The translations under genes and the position numbers were made by a program. This document shows, one piece after another, positions 1 to 8,700 of a stretch of DNA of 64,000 nucleotides; position 1 is the stretch's first letter, and every line of letters begins with the position of its first letter. The stretch is from positions 868,001 to 932,000 of the forward strand of contig NZ_JAGTXB010000001.1 in NCBI RefSeq assembly GCF_018224885.1. The letters are read 5' to 3'. The DNA comes from Chitinophaga hostae. GTDB lineage: Bacteria > Bacteroidota > Bacteroidia > Chitinophagales > Chitinophagaceae. The notes under the pieces were generated by a model, which had not been told where the DNA came from, made no database searches, and saw only the letters and a program-made list of their open reading frames with translations.

Positions 1-1790
1 CTACCGGTATGCAATAAACGAAATACATCAAACAGGATCGGTGCAGCGGTAGACACTCCTATTAAACCGGGCCGGCCTTCTCCGTCGGCATTACCTACCC
101 AAACGCCCACTACGTACTGTGGTGTAACGCCAATGGCCCATCCATCACGGAAGCCAAAGCTGGTCCCCGTTTTCCAGGCAATACGTTGGGATGATGAAAA
201 TTGCTGCCACAGCAACTCTTCTCCCGGACGCATTACTTCTGTCATGGCCTGGAAGGCATACCAGATGGAGCCTGCATCCAGCAGACCATCTTTACTCAAT
301 CCATGTGTTGAAGGACGCTGTATATTCAGCCGGTAATTGGGTGGATGAATATCGTCCATATCATACTTCCCTTTATACTGTTCCATATGCACCAGCGTAC
401 GCGCCATGCTGGCATACATTCCGCACATTTCCCAGAGCGTGGTTTCCCCGCCGCCGAGAATAAGTGATAAGCCATAATGATCTGCCGGTTTATCGAGCGT
501 GGTGATGCCCATTTTCTGCAGCAGGCTATGGAACCGCTCGTAGCGGTATTGTTGCAGCATACGCACCGCCGGAATATTCAGCGATCTTGCCAGCGCGCGG
601 GAAGCGGGTACAGCCCCATCATAGCCCAGGTCAAAGTTCTGAGGGGAGTAGCCGGCAATTTGTGTAGGTACATCAGGGATCAGGGTATTGGGAAGAATGA
701 GACCGTCGTTTAGCATCGCGGCGTACAGCACAGGTTTCAGGGTACTACCCGGACTCCTTCTGGCCTGCACAATATCCACATGACTCTCCAGTTCAGGATC
801 GGCGGGGTTGTAGATGTTGCCCACATACGCCAGCGTATTACCGGTTTCCACATCCAGTACCAGCACCGCTGCATTGTTGATGCCATTGGCTTTATATGCG
901 TTGTGGTATCGTTCGGCAATAGCGGTGGCATTGCGTTGGAGGTCGGCGATAACGGTTGTTTTAATCCGCGTTGGAGCGTCGGTTTTTTGTTGCAGGTATT
1001 CTTTGCGGAACAGATCCAGCAAATGCGGCGCTTCCTGCGGCAGTGGCAATGGCTGATCCGGTAAAGGTTCCAGCCTGGCCAGCTGAGAGGTAACGCTATC
1101 GATGGTGTGTTGACGATATAATTTATTCAGCAGCTGATTGCGTTTATTCAATAACGTTACCCTGTTGCGGCCCGGGTGTACGAGCGCAGGGCTGTTTGGT
1201 AAAACAGCCAGGGCAGCCATTTCTCCCCATGACAACAAATCCGCTTTACGGCCATAATAACGCCAGGCCGCTGCTTCCAGTCCCACTACGTTGCCGCCAA
1301 AAGGTGCGTTGGCTGCATATAAAGCAATGATCTTCTTTTTGGAGGCTGCAAACTCCAGCCTGGTAGCCAATATCCCTTCAATCAATTTCTGCCAGATGTT
1401 ACGGGGTTGGTTGCGCGACAACCGTATTACCTGCATGGTTAGTGTGCTGCCGCCACTCACTACTTTTTTGCCACGGATATTCTGATTGATCGCCCTGCCA
1501 ATCGCAATAGGATCCAGGCCCCAATGGTAATAGAACCGTTTATCTTCATACGCCACAATACATTTTTCAAACTTTTCCGGTACGTGCGCATTGAAAGGAA
1601 AACGCCACTGTCCATCTGTAGCAATGCTGGCATTCAACAAGTCACCGTTACTATCTTCCAACACATAGGAAGTAGCAGTTGTGAAGAGTTGTTTGGGTAA
1701 ACAAAAATAGTAGGCAATGAGGAGAATGCCTGCAGCAGTCAGCCGCCATTTCTTCTTTATGCACCACTGTTTGAGTGTATCTAATTTCAT
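1..1790 (-). CDS. pbpC: Penicillin-binding protein 1C, C-terminus cut by window edge
   Basis: Bifunctional peptidoglycan synthase: an N-terminal GT51 glycosyltransferase polymerises glycan and a transpeptidase domain follows. Reading the complement from the ATG at 1790 gives about 596 residues before the window ends; the family is usually about 770-800, so the C-terminal domain is missing only because of the edge. A membrane anchor lies at about residues 16-31. GT51 motif EDKRF begins at Glu82 and GGSTLTMQ is at 113-120. In the transpeptidase domain the SxxK motif is Ser349-Thr-Leu-Lys352, ARSLN is the SxN-type motif, and KTGT starts at Lys540. All key residues are intact. A -7 box (TATCTTTG) lies about 31 bases upstream, inside the end of the neighbouring gene. 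PbpC usually sits beside the alpha-2-macroglobulin found here at 5764-11349; 4 kb of other genes now lies between them. Confidence 0.95.
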   Translation of the reverse strand, partial: MKLDTLKQWCIKKKWRLTAAGILLIAYYFCLPKQLFTTATSYVLEDSNGDLLNASIATDGQWRFPFNAHVPEKFEKCIVAYEDKRFYYHWGLDPIAIGRAINQNIRGKKVVSGGSTLTMQVIRLSRNQPRNIWQKLIEGILATRLEFAASKKKIIALYAANAPFGGNVVGLEAAAWRYYGRKADLLSWGEMAALAVLPNSPALVHPGRNRVTLLNKRNQLLNKLYRQHTIDSVTSQLARLEPLPDQPLPLPQEAPHLLDLFRKEYLQQKTDAPTRIKTTVIADLQRNATAIAERYHNAYKANGINNAAVLVLDVETGNTLAYVGNIYNPADPELESHVDIVQARRSPGSTLKPVLYAAMLNDGLILPNTLIPDVPTQIAGYSPQNFDLGYDGAVPASRALARSLNIPAVRMLQQYRYERFHSLLQKMGITTLDKPADHYGLSLILGGGETTLWEMCGMYASMARTLVHMEQYKGKYDMDDIHPPNYRLNIQRPSTHGLSKDGLLDAGSIWYAFQAMTEVMRPGEELLWQQFSSSQRIAWKTGTSFGFRDGWAIGVTPQYVVGVWVGNADGEGRPGLIGVSTAAPILFDVFRLLHTG

Positions 1791-1820
1791 CGCGGAGTCC
1801 GGGTAATAATTTTATGTGGC

Positions 1821-1828
1821 CAAAGATA
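1821..1828 (-). promoter_or_regulatory. Probable -7 box of pbpC
   Basis: On the minus strand this reads TATCTTTG, an exact match to the Bacteroidetes -7 consensus TAnnTTTG. It would place the transcript start about 20-25 bases before the pbpC ATG. I see no good TTTG at the -33 position, which would lie inside the upstream gene. Confidence 0.45.
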
Positions 1829-1831
1829 GGC

Positions 1832-2917
1832 TTATCTTAACTCATCCAGGGCCAATGCCGCAATATCCCCCGTTATTTTTGTAGGAGAATTGCAGTCACA
1901 GTTACTCATTCCTATCACATAAATATCCTTACCGGGAATATAAACGCCCATTGTTTTAAATCCGAATATACTGCCGCCATGCTCTCTGTCGGGTACGCCT
2001 TTTATTTCCTTAATATGCCAGCCATAGCCATAGTTAAAGGTTTTACCGGTGCTTAACTGGTATTTGTCAAATGCTTTTTCTGTCTCTGCTGCATTGAGTA
2101 ACAGATGTTGATTTAAGGCATTCTGCCATTTCAACATATCCCCGGTGGTAGACATCAATGAGCCGGAAGAGAAAGGAACACTAAAGCTGATCATCGTTTT
2201 ATTTACATATCCGTGCTCTTTTTTATGGTATCCGTATGCCCTTTTATTAATTATTTGTTTGTCGCTGGCGTAGCAGGATTGACTCATGCCCACTTTTTCG
2301 AAAATATTTTTTTTAATAAAATCTTCATAGCGCTCTCCTGAAACCAACTCTATGATATATCCCAGTAGTACGTAACCGGAATTATTATATTCAAACTTTT
2401 CGCCGGGGGCAAAATCAACCGGTTCATTTTTAAAAAAGGCAACCATCATTTCAGGTGTCATTTCTTTCTGCGCAATGCTGGACAGTGCCGGCATTTTGGT
2501 GAAATCTTTAATACCCGACGTATGCGTCAGTAAATGATGTATCATTATTCTATCTCCGGCAGGATAATCAGGTATGAATTTGGAAACAGGATCCGTTACA
2601 TTTAATTTACCTTGTTGTTCCAGCATGAGCACCGCTACCGCTGTAAATTGCTTTGTCATAGAGCCCAGCTGGAATACATTCTCAGCGGTCAGGTTCACAT
2701 CTAGCTCCAGGTTAGCTTTACCAAAGGCATTTTGATAAATTGTTTTTCCGTTTTGGGCGACCATAAAAACGCCACCAGGCCCATTTTTATCATTGAATAC
2801 TCTCAGGATGAGACTGTCTGCTTTGCATTCAAAGCTTTGTGCAGAAGCGATGTTTAAAGGATTGCAGGTAAGTATATATAATGCCAGCAGGGTATAGATT
2901 TTCTGTAATGGAGTCAT
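1832..2917 (-). CDS. Serine hydrolase, beta-lactamase/DD-peptidase fold (PF00144)
   Basis: Exported class C beta-lactamase-like hydrolase, 361 aa with an N-terminal signal peptide (about residues 1-27, ending ASAQ). Active-site motifs: SxxK as Ser86-Met-Thr-Lys89 in the context GSMTKQF, a Tyr-Asn-Asn motif in the middle (YNNSGY), and HGG near the C-terminus (EHGGS). The family covers D-aminopeptidases, esterases and penicillin-binding-like enzymes; the sequence does not show which substrate is used, and a true AmpC resistance enzyme is unlikely to be assignable from this. It lies immediately upstream of pbpC on the same strand (42 bp gap), so a role in cell-wall turnover is possible, but it may simply be part of an accessory insertion. 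Confidence 0.9.
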   Translation of the reverse strand: MTPLQKIYTLLALYILTCNPLNIASAQSFECKADSLILRVFNDKNGPGGVFMVAQNGKTIYQNAFGKANLELDVNLTAENVFQLGSMTKQFTAVAVLMLEQQGKLNVTDPVSKFIPDYPAGDRIMIHHLLTHTSGIKDFTKMPALSSIAQKEMTPEMMVAFFKNEPVDFAPGEKFEYNNSGYVLLGYIIELVSGERYEDFIKKNIFEKVGMSQSCYASDKQIINKRAYGYHKKEHGYVNKTMISFSVPFSSGSLMSTTGDMLKWQNALNQHLLLNAAETEKAFDKYQLSTGKTFNYGYGWHIKEIKGVPDREHGGSIFGFKTMGVYIPGKDIYVIGMSNCDCNSPTKITGDIAALALDELR

Positions 2918-3059
2918 AGTCGTTCATGAGGGTTTTAGATGCTGCATTCTTGGTACCAGGTATGCTCAAATATATGCAAATTAATCACGTGTTCATGGGT
3001 GTTTTTCTTTTTTGAAGACCGTGCTTAAAGGCGGTTGCTTAGGGGGATCAGATGATTTT

Positions 3060-3086
3060 AATTTCGCCGACACTGTCGGCGAAATT
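3060..3086. repeat. REP-like palindrome, copy A
   Basis: Perfect inverted repeat: arm AATTTCGCCGACA, single-base loop C, then the exact reverse complement. It lies 395 bp upstream of the DUF1016 nuclease gene. Copies B (3192-3218) and C (3798-3824) share the outer nine bases but differ at the inner stem positions, with matching changes in both arms. Confidence 0.85.
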
Positions 3087-3191
3087 GAAATCACATAATA
3101 TATACAATTAACCCAGCTGTTATTGGATGTGATATTCTTTAAAAGCAGCAGTATTCAAGCTCGATTTTTTCATGAAAATTCAAACGTTTGC

Positions 3192-3218
3192 AATTTCGCC
3201 ATCACCGATGGCGAAATT
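3192..3218. repeat. REP-like palindrome, copy B
   Basis: Perfect 12-bp arms AATTTCGCCATC and GATGGCGAAATT around a 3-base loop ACC. Outer stem identical to copies A and C; the inner stem differs but still pairs. Confidence 0.85.
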
Positions 3219-3480
3219 TGCTTAAATTATCAATATGATTTGTGAAGGCCTGTCTATGCTATATTGCATGGTGTGACAGTTGTTAAGGAAGTATTTTTTG
3301 TGCCCTTTGCACAAGCGTCTGTATAGAGAAAAAGTGAAAGAAGATATTCTCATTTTGATCTGTTCATTATCGTTGCTCAAAATGAATGCGGAGGGTTCCA
3401 ATTTTGGTTGTTCCTTTGCGCAAATTATGCGCCTGCATGATTTATATCTCAAACAATAACCCGAAAAAAATCCATATTTT

Positions 3481-4542
3481 ATGACAAGTCAATTTACAGA
3501 AATTGTAACGCTTATTCAGCGATCGAGGAGTAATGCCCAAAGAATGGTGAATGTTGAAATGATCAACTTGTATTGGCAGGTTGGAGAGTATATTCATGGG
3601 AAATTGAAAAGTGCTGTATGGGGAAATGGGGCAATTAATGAACTTGCGGATTTTATTGGGAAGCATCATCCGGAGTTGAAGGGATTCAGTAGCCGTGGAC
3701 TGTATAGGATGAAGCTTTTTTATGAAATTTATGCTCCGCTTTTGGAAGAATTTGCGACTTTTGAGAAATTACAGGTTGTTGATAATCAATTAGATGCAAT
3801 TTCGCCAACACTGTTGGCGAAATTGAAAGACGTTCGTAATACATTGTTAACTCAGATTTCATGGTCCCATCATCTGATTTTGATGGAGAAGATAGAAAAG
3901 AATGAAGAACGAGTATTCTATATCCGCCTGACTATTAATGAAAACTACTCTGTAAGAGAATTGGAACGTCAGATAAAAAGTAGCTTATACGAGCGGGTTG
4001 TATTGAGAAATCAACAACTTCCCGGGGAAATAAAAAATAGAGAAAATACTAAGAATGTTTTCAAAGACAGCTATGTATTTGAATTCCTTAATCTTCCTGA
4101 ACGTCATACGGAGAAAGAGCTACAAAAGTCGCTCATTGATAAGATCCAGGCCTTTATCCTGGAGATAGGGAAAGACTTTAGCTTTATTGGTAAGGAGTAC
4201 AAAGTTGTCGTAGGTGGTGTTAATTTTTACATTGACCTGCTTTTCTATCATCGGGAGTTGCGTTGTCTGGTTGTTTTTGAGTTAAAAACCACGGAGTTTA
4301 TACCTGAATATCTTGGTAAATTGAATTTCTATATGAACGTTCTTGATCGTAAGGAAAAAAAGCCATTTGAAAATCCAACTGTGGGAGTTTTATTGTGTAA
4401 GGAAAAGAATAATGAAATTGTGGAATATGCACTTGGTGCAAATCTTTCTCCGTCTATTATCGCCGAATATCAGACACTCCTCCCCGACAAAAAACTCCTC
4501 CAGCAAAAGCTGCATGAACTCTTTGAAAACGAATTAATCTAA
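3481..4542 (+). CDS. DUF1016 / YhcG-family PDDEXK nuclease
   Basis: 353 aa, the usual length for this family. The N-terminal DUF1016_N helical domain (about 1-150) includes the family-typical ISWSHH motif at about 126-131. The C-terminal PD-(D/E)xK nuclease core (about 190-340) carries Asp252 (YIDLLFYH) and Glu267-Leu-Lys269 (VVFELK), so the catalytic set looks complete. Homologues are often found near restriction-modification or mobile loci; the biological role is not settled, and defence or DNA-processing is inference. Codons 106-115 (AISPTLLAKL) are encoded by palindrome copy C, related to copies A and B upstream. Its AT-rich coding sequence contrasts with flanking housekeeping genes, and it lies between genes normally adjacent, so recent acquisition is likely. 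Confidence 0.9.
   Translation: MTSQFTEIVTLIQRSRSNAQRMVNVEMINLYWQVGEYIHGKLKSAVWGNGAINELADFIGKHHPELKGFSSRGLYRMKLFYEIYAPLLEEFATFEKLQVVDNQLDAISPTLLAKLKDVRNTLLTQISWSHHLILMEKIEKNEERVFYIRLTINENYSVRELERQIKSSLYERVVLRNQQLPGEIKNRENTKNVFKDSYVFEFLNLPERHTEKELQKSLIDKIQAFILEIGKDFSFIGKEYKVVVGGVNFYIDLLFYHRELRCLVVFELKTTEFIPEYLGKLNFYMNVLDRKEKKPFENPTVGVLLCKEKNNEIVEYALGANLSPSIIAEYQTLLPDKKLLQQKLHELFENELI
3798..3824. repeat. REP-like palindrome, copy C, inside the DUF1016 gene
   Basis: Perfect 13-bp arms AATTTCGCCAACA and TGTTGGCGAAATT around a single C, in frame within the nuclease gene (part of codon 106 to codon 115). Compared with copy A, G3069 is replaced by A and the paired C by T, so the stem is preserved while the sequence changes. 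Confidence 0.85.
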
Positions 4543-4596
4543 ATCTCCTTTCAGCCTATTTATCCCTTCTTCCTAAAAATTTTTTAGAAAATATAT

Positions 4597-4627
4597 TTTG
4601 TACTAGTCGGTAAAATATATACTTTTA
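4597..4627 (+). promoter_or_regulatory. Promoter with embedded TetR-like operator
   Basis: A -33 TTTG (4597-4600) and a -7 TACTTTTA (4620-4627, one mismatch to TAnnTTTG) are 19 bp apart. Between them is TGTACTAGTCGGTA (4599-4612), of the ACTnGTnGGT type bound by many TetR-family repressors. A second copy with two mismatches lies at 4725-4738. The arrangement suggests repression of the downstream hydrolase by a TetR protein not encoded in this window. Confidence 0.5.
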
Positions 4628-4724
4628 TGCCAGCAAAGCATTCCATATGAAACACAGATCACCACATTCGCCCTAGGCGCTGAAAACGAGCAAACCTTCA
4701 CAAATCCTTTTTTTTAATTAATAA

Positions 4725-4740
4725 TGTACTGGTTGGTACA
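4725..4740. promoter_or_regulatory. Second TetR-like operator
   Basis: TGTACTGGTTGGTACA, with TGTAC/GTACA ends inverted, repeats the 14-base site at 4599-4612 with two differences, 126 bp away. It overlaps an in-frame ATG at 4724, supporting the later ATG (4754) as the real start. Confidence 0.5.
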
Positions 4741-4753
4741 CAATAAACGGAAA

Positions 4754-5629
4754 ATGAAAACACTCACTACTACCGGCGTTTTATATAAAACAATCACTGT
4801 TAACAACCTTGATATATTTTACCGTGAAGCAGGGCCTGCGGATGCGCCGGTGATCTTACTTTTACATGGTTTCCCAACTACCTCCCATATGTACCGGGAT
4901 CTTATTAATGACCTTGCCGGCAGGTACCATGTGATAGCGCCGGATTATCCGGGCTTCGGGCAAAGCAGTATCCCGGCGCTCACGGCATTTGACTATACAT
5001 TTGACAACCTGGCCCTGGTAATGGAGCAATTTATAGACGCTCTCGGTCTTACCTCATTTACATGGTATTTGCAGGATTACGGCGGCCCCATAGGTTTCCG
5101 GATCATCAGCAAAAGACCGGAGCTGGTGAAAGCGCTGGTGATACAGAATGCCAATATATATAACGAAGGACTGGGACCGGATGTGCAGATCATCGGTGAA
5201 CTGGAGCAGGCCGGTGATGAAAGGGCGCTGTTGGAGGAAATAGCAGGAAAACTTACGCTTGAAAGAATTAAAGAGGAGCACCTGTATGGAGCAGCCAATC
5301 CTGACGCTGTAAGTCCCGATAGCTATCAGCTGGCGCACGCTTACATGGCCCGCCCGGGTGTAAAAGAAATACAGATTGCCTTATTTCAGAATTATGGCAC
5401 CAACTTCCCTAAATACCCGGAATGGCAGCAATACCTGCGTACACAGCAACCACCATTACTGGTGGTATGGGGTAAAAACGATAAGATATTTACCTGGCCT
5501 GGTGCGGAAGCCTATAAACGAGACGTTGAAAATGCAGAAATACATTTATTTGATGGCGCGCACTTTATGCTGGAAGAATACCACAAAGAAGTAGCCTTGT
5601 TGATACATGATTTCCTGGAAAGAATATAA
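4754..5629 (+). CDS. Alpha/beta hydrolase, haloalkane dehalogenase/epoxide hydrolase type
   Basis: 291 aa from the ATG at 4754; an in-frame ATG at 4724 would add ten residues but overlaps the operator-like repeat. Cytoplasmic, no signal peptide. The oxyanion-hole motif HGFPT is at 38-42. The nucleophile elbow is LQDYGG with Asp108 rather than Ser, as in haloalkane dehalogenases, epoxide hydrolases and fluoroacetate dehalogenases. The C-terminal catalytic His is about His270 (GAHFML). An Asp nucleophile implies hydrolysis through an alkyl-enzyme ester; the substrate cannot be told. Expression is probably controlled by a TetR-type repressor. A strong terminator follows at 5669. Confidence 0.88.
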   Translation: MKTLTTTGVLYKTITVNNLDIFYREAGPADAPVILLLHGFPTTSHMYRDLINDLAGRYHVIAPDYPGFGQSSIPALTAFDYTFDNLALVMEQFIDALGLTSFTWYLQDYGGPIGFRIISKRPELVKALVIQNANIYNEGLGPDVQIIGELEQAGDERALLEEIAGKLTLERIKEEHLYGAANPDAVSPDSYQLAHAYMARPGVKEIQIALFQNYGTNFPKYPEWQQYLRTQQPPLLVVWGKNDKIFTWPGAEAYKRDVENAEIHLFDGAHFMLEEYHKEVALLIHDFLERI

Positions 5630-5668
5630 CCTGGAAAGAGTCTGATTTAATAAATACCGCAAAAATAG

Positions 5669-5710
5669 AAATCCCGCAAAAGCATTGAACCTTTGCGGGA
5701 TTTTTATTTT
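5669..5710 (+). terminator. Rho-independent terminator of the alpha/beta hydrolase
   Basis: 12-bp stem AAATCCCGCAAA / TTTGCGGGATTT with an 11-base loop followed by a T-rich run, 40 bp after the stop codon. The matching A-run also makes it usable from the convergent side. Confidence 0.85.
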
Positions 5711-5726
5711 TGCAGCACTTACTAAA

Positions 5727-5766
5727 AGCTAAAAGCTAACAGCTAACAGCTAACAGCTAACAGCTA
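5727..5766. repeat. Heptamer repeat array (AGCTAAC)n
   Basis: Tandem 7-bp units: AGCTAAA once, AGCTAAC four times, then a partial unit. The last unit supplies the TAG stop codon (complement of 5764-5766) of the alpha-2-macroglobulin gene. Same family as the arrays at 24751, 55232 and 59293. Confidence 0.85.
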
Positions 5767-8700
5767 TCTCACTACTTCCACCCATTTGCCTGGCTGGAAA
5801 GCATGTATGGTATTATCGTACATCGCTTCGCAGGAAGTGGCCGGTAAATAGTAGCGGCCCAGGTAAGCGGCATTCAGTAATACGTTATAGGTGCGCTTCT
5901 TGTTTTCCTCAATATTGAAATAGGTATAAACCCTGTCATCACGGATATCCATATACGTAGCCGGGGAAGAATGGAAGGCACTGTCGTTATCCATCAACCG
6001 GGTATTGAGCACTTCCCAGCCTGAGGGGAAGATCTGCGATAGCGCCATTTGTTCGTAGTAGCCACGTTTGCCGGGGTTGGCGATAGTAACTGTTGCCATA
6101 AAGTCGCTGCCCTGTTTAAGGGTAGCCGGATCAATGGGTTTACCATCGCGGGTGCTGTAGCTTACCTGCATACTTAATACATCCGGGTTGTTGCTGGCTA
6201 CCGGTTCCTGGCCGGCGTCCGGTTGCCCCTGGAGAATAAGCCGTACATACAGCAGGTTGTTTCCGTTGTTCTGGATACTGATATTGCCCGTTGTGCCGGT
6301 AAAGGTGACTGGTATCTGTGTTACGAAAGATTGCCCGTTTACAGTGCCTTTAACGCCGTTTAAGGTATAAGCAAAGCTTATCTTGCTGCCGCCTTTATTG
6401 TTACCACAGTACTTGGCTATTGCAATCAGCGAATAGGCGGTCGTTTGTGTGCTGTACCACTGGTCATTTTGCGACAATTGAGCGGCGATCTGTTTTACCA
6501 TTTCACCGGCGCGGTTCCGCTGGCCCAGGATAGTTAATGTTTCCAGGATCATGGCTTTGTCGCGCAGATCTGAACCGAAGGTACCACCCAGCTGGGTGTA
6601 TGGTTTTACGTCGGTACTCAGGCTCTGCACCAGTGAATTGGCTACTTCGGGTTGCCCGGATAGTTTATAGGCCGCTGCCAGGCGCCATTTGGCAGGGGCC
6701 GACAGGTACTTGAATTCTTTCAACCGGTTCATAGCGCCCAGTTCAGGTGATTTGGCCAGTGCCAGGAGGTACAGGCGATATGCCTGTGTAAGGTCTCCTC
6801 CATAGAAGTTGAGCGTGCTTGGAGCCCAGGTACCGGCTTTGTTACGCTGGTATTTCTTCCATTGGTCCAGCAAGCCCGCAGGCAGGGTGTAGCCTTGTGC
6901 CTGGGCTTCTACCAGGAAGTGTCCACCGTAGTTGGTACCCCACTCGTCGGAGTTGCCTTCTCCAGGCCAGTAGCTAAAGCCACCATCGGAACCCTGGAAG
7001 CTCTTCAGCCGGTTGATGCCGGCTTTTACGTTGCGGTCTACTTCTGCCAGCTGACCTTCTTTCAGGTCCATCAGCTGGTTCAGCACCAATTGCGGGAATA
7101 CGCCGGAAGTGGTTTGTTCAATACAACCATGCGGATATTCTATCAGGAAGCGCAAACGCTTCGCCAGGTTAAGTGATGGAATGGTAGACACTTCCAGGAT
7201 GCCAGAGTTGGTACCCGCCATACCTACCGGGCTGTAAGCAGATTGCCAGCTCTTATTGCCTTCCAGTGTATTTTCAATGATGTTGGTAATAACCGGGTTA
7301 GGGTTACGCACATTCAGTTCCACATTTTCTTCCGCTCTTTCTGCACCACTGCTGGCAACCACTTTGATTTTAGCGACGCCTGTCTGTGGTCTTACTTTTA
7401 CGTCGAAGTAAACGATTTGTTCTCCGGGTTGGGAGAAGGTAACGGTTTTGGTTTGCTCACCAACTATTTCCAGCAGCGGGCTGGTACTGAGGGTAACGCT
7501 GGCGCTGCGGATATTGGGTTCCAGACCAAACACGGTTACAGGCACCTGGATGGTTTCAGAAGGACCCAGTACGCGTGGCGCAGTGGTGAGCAGCATCAAC
7601 GGTTTCTTCACTGCTACTGCTTTTTCTGCGAAACCATAAGCTCCATCCTGGCCGGCTACCACCATGGCTTTTATAGAGCCGATGTAAGGAGGTAGTTTGA
7701 ACTTATGCGTTTGTTTCTGCCCGGATTTCAGGTAGAAAGGCCCCATGTATTTTACTACTGGTTTAAAGCGGTTGGCTTTGGCGGCGCCGGCATTTTTATT
7801 CAGGCCTTCATCACCACCAATGCTCAGGATACGATCCATATCGGCTCCCCAGGCGCCTATTACATAGTCGAACAGGTCCCAGGTTTTTACACCGAGGGCT
7901 TCCCTGGCATAAAACACGCTGTGCGGATCGGGTGTTTTAAAGCGGGTAAGATCCAGCAGGCCTTCGTCTACAATGGCGATGGTATAGGTCATTGGCTTAC
8001 CGTTGCTTTCACTCACCGAGATGCTGGCCTCTGTTTCGGGTTTCAGCTTATCGGCCATCGTGATCACCGGTTTGAGGATAGTTCCCGGGTCTTCCACTGA
8101 AATCGGAATGGTACCATACATACGGATAGGCAGATCGTTGAGCGTTTGCGCATGTGGCTGCAGCAAACTAACGTTCACGTATATATTAGGCGCCATGTTT
8201 TTTTCTGCCTTGAATTTAAAAGTTGTTTGTCCCTGTTTGGTGGAAATCCAATAGGTCTTTAATATTTTGCTGCCGGATTCAATACTTACCAGCCCGCGTC
8301 CGCCGGCGCTGCTGGGGATCGTCAGGTTAATATCATCGCCGGTTTTATACTGTTGTTTGTCAGATGTAAACACGAGCATGGATGCTTCTGCGGGATTATC
8401 TTTCTGCATTCTTTCTGCCCAGCCCGGCCAGTCGATATACACGGATTTACCCGCGGTATGTCCGCTTTGCAGGTCTTTTACCCTTACGAGGTACCTTCCC
8501 CAGTCGGGAGAATTGATCTGCAGGTTGTATTTGCCTTTACCATTTTGCAGCGTCACTGTTTCTTTGGTCAGCAGCTGGTTATAGCTATCCTGGGTAAAGT
8601 TGGAGTAGTCATCTGACTCTCCTTCATCCCACCACCATCTCCACTTGATTTTGTATACTTCTACCTGTACATCGCGGCTGCCGGGTGTGAGATTGCCGTT

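Larger units (their letters stand above)
2918..3480. other. 563-bp intergenic region with two REP-like palindromes
   Basis: No convincing coding frame. Towards the left gene there is a minus-strand -7 box (TATATTTG, 2967-2974). Two palindromes with AATTTCGCC/GGCGAAATT stems lie at 3060-3086 and 3192-3218 (listed separately). A 10-bp palindrome CAAACGTTTG lies at 3181-3190 next to the second. The remainder is AT-rich and I see no terminator or RNA gene in it. Confidence 0.6.

Noticed and set aside
1832..2917. Antibiotic-resistance class C beta-lactamase
   Set aside because: Only the general serine-hydrolase motifs are present; the family is broad and nothing points to drug hydrolysis.
4620..4710. 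Short open frame (about 28 codons) between the DUF1016 and hydrolase genes, possibly the remains of a TetR gene
   Set aside because: Too short and without recognisable helix-turn-helix residues; the region is better explained as promoter and leader.
5727..5766. Phase-variation (slipped-strand) tract controlling a gene
   Set aside because: Heptamers at a 3' end cannot switch the upstream reading frame beyond moving the stop codon by a few residues.
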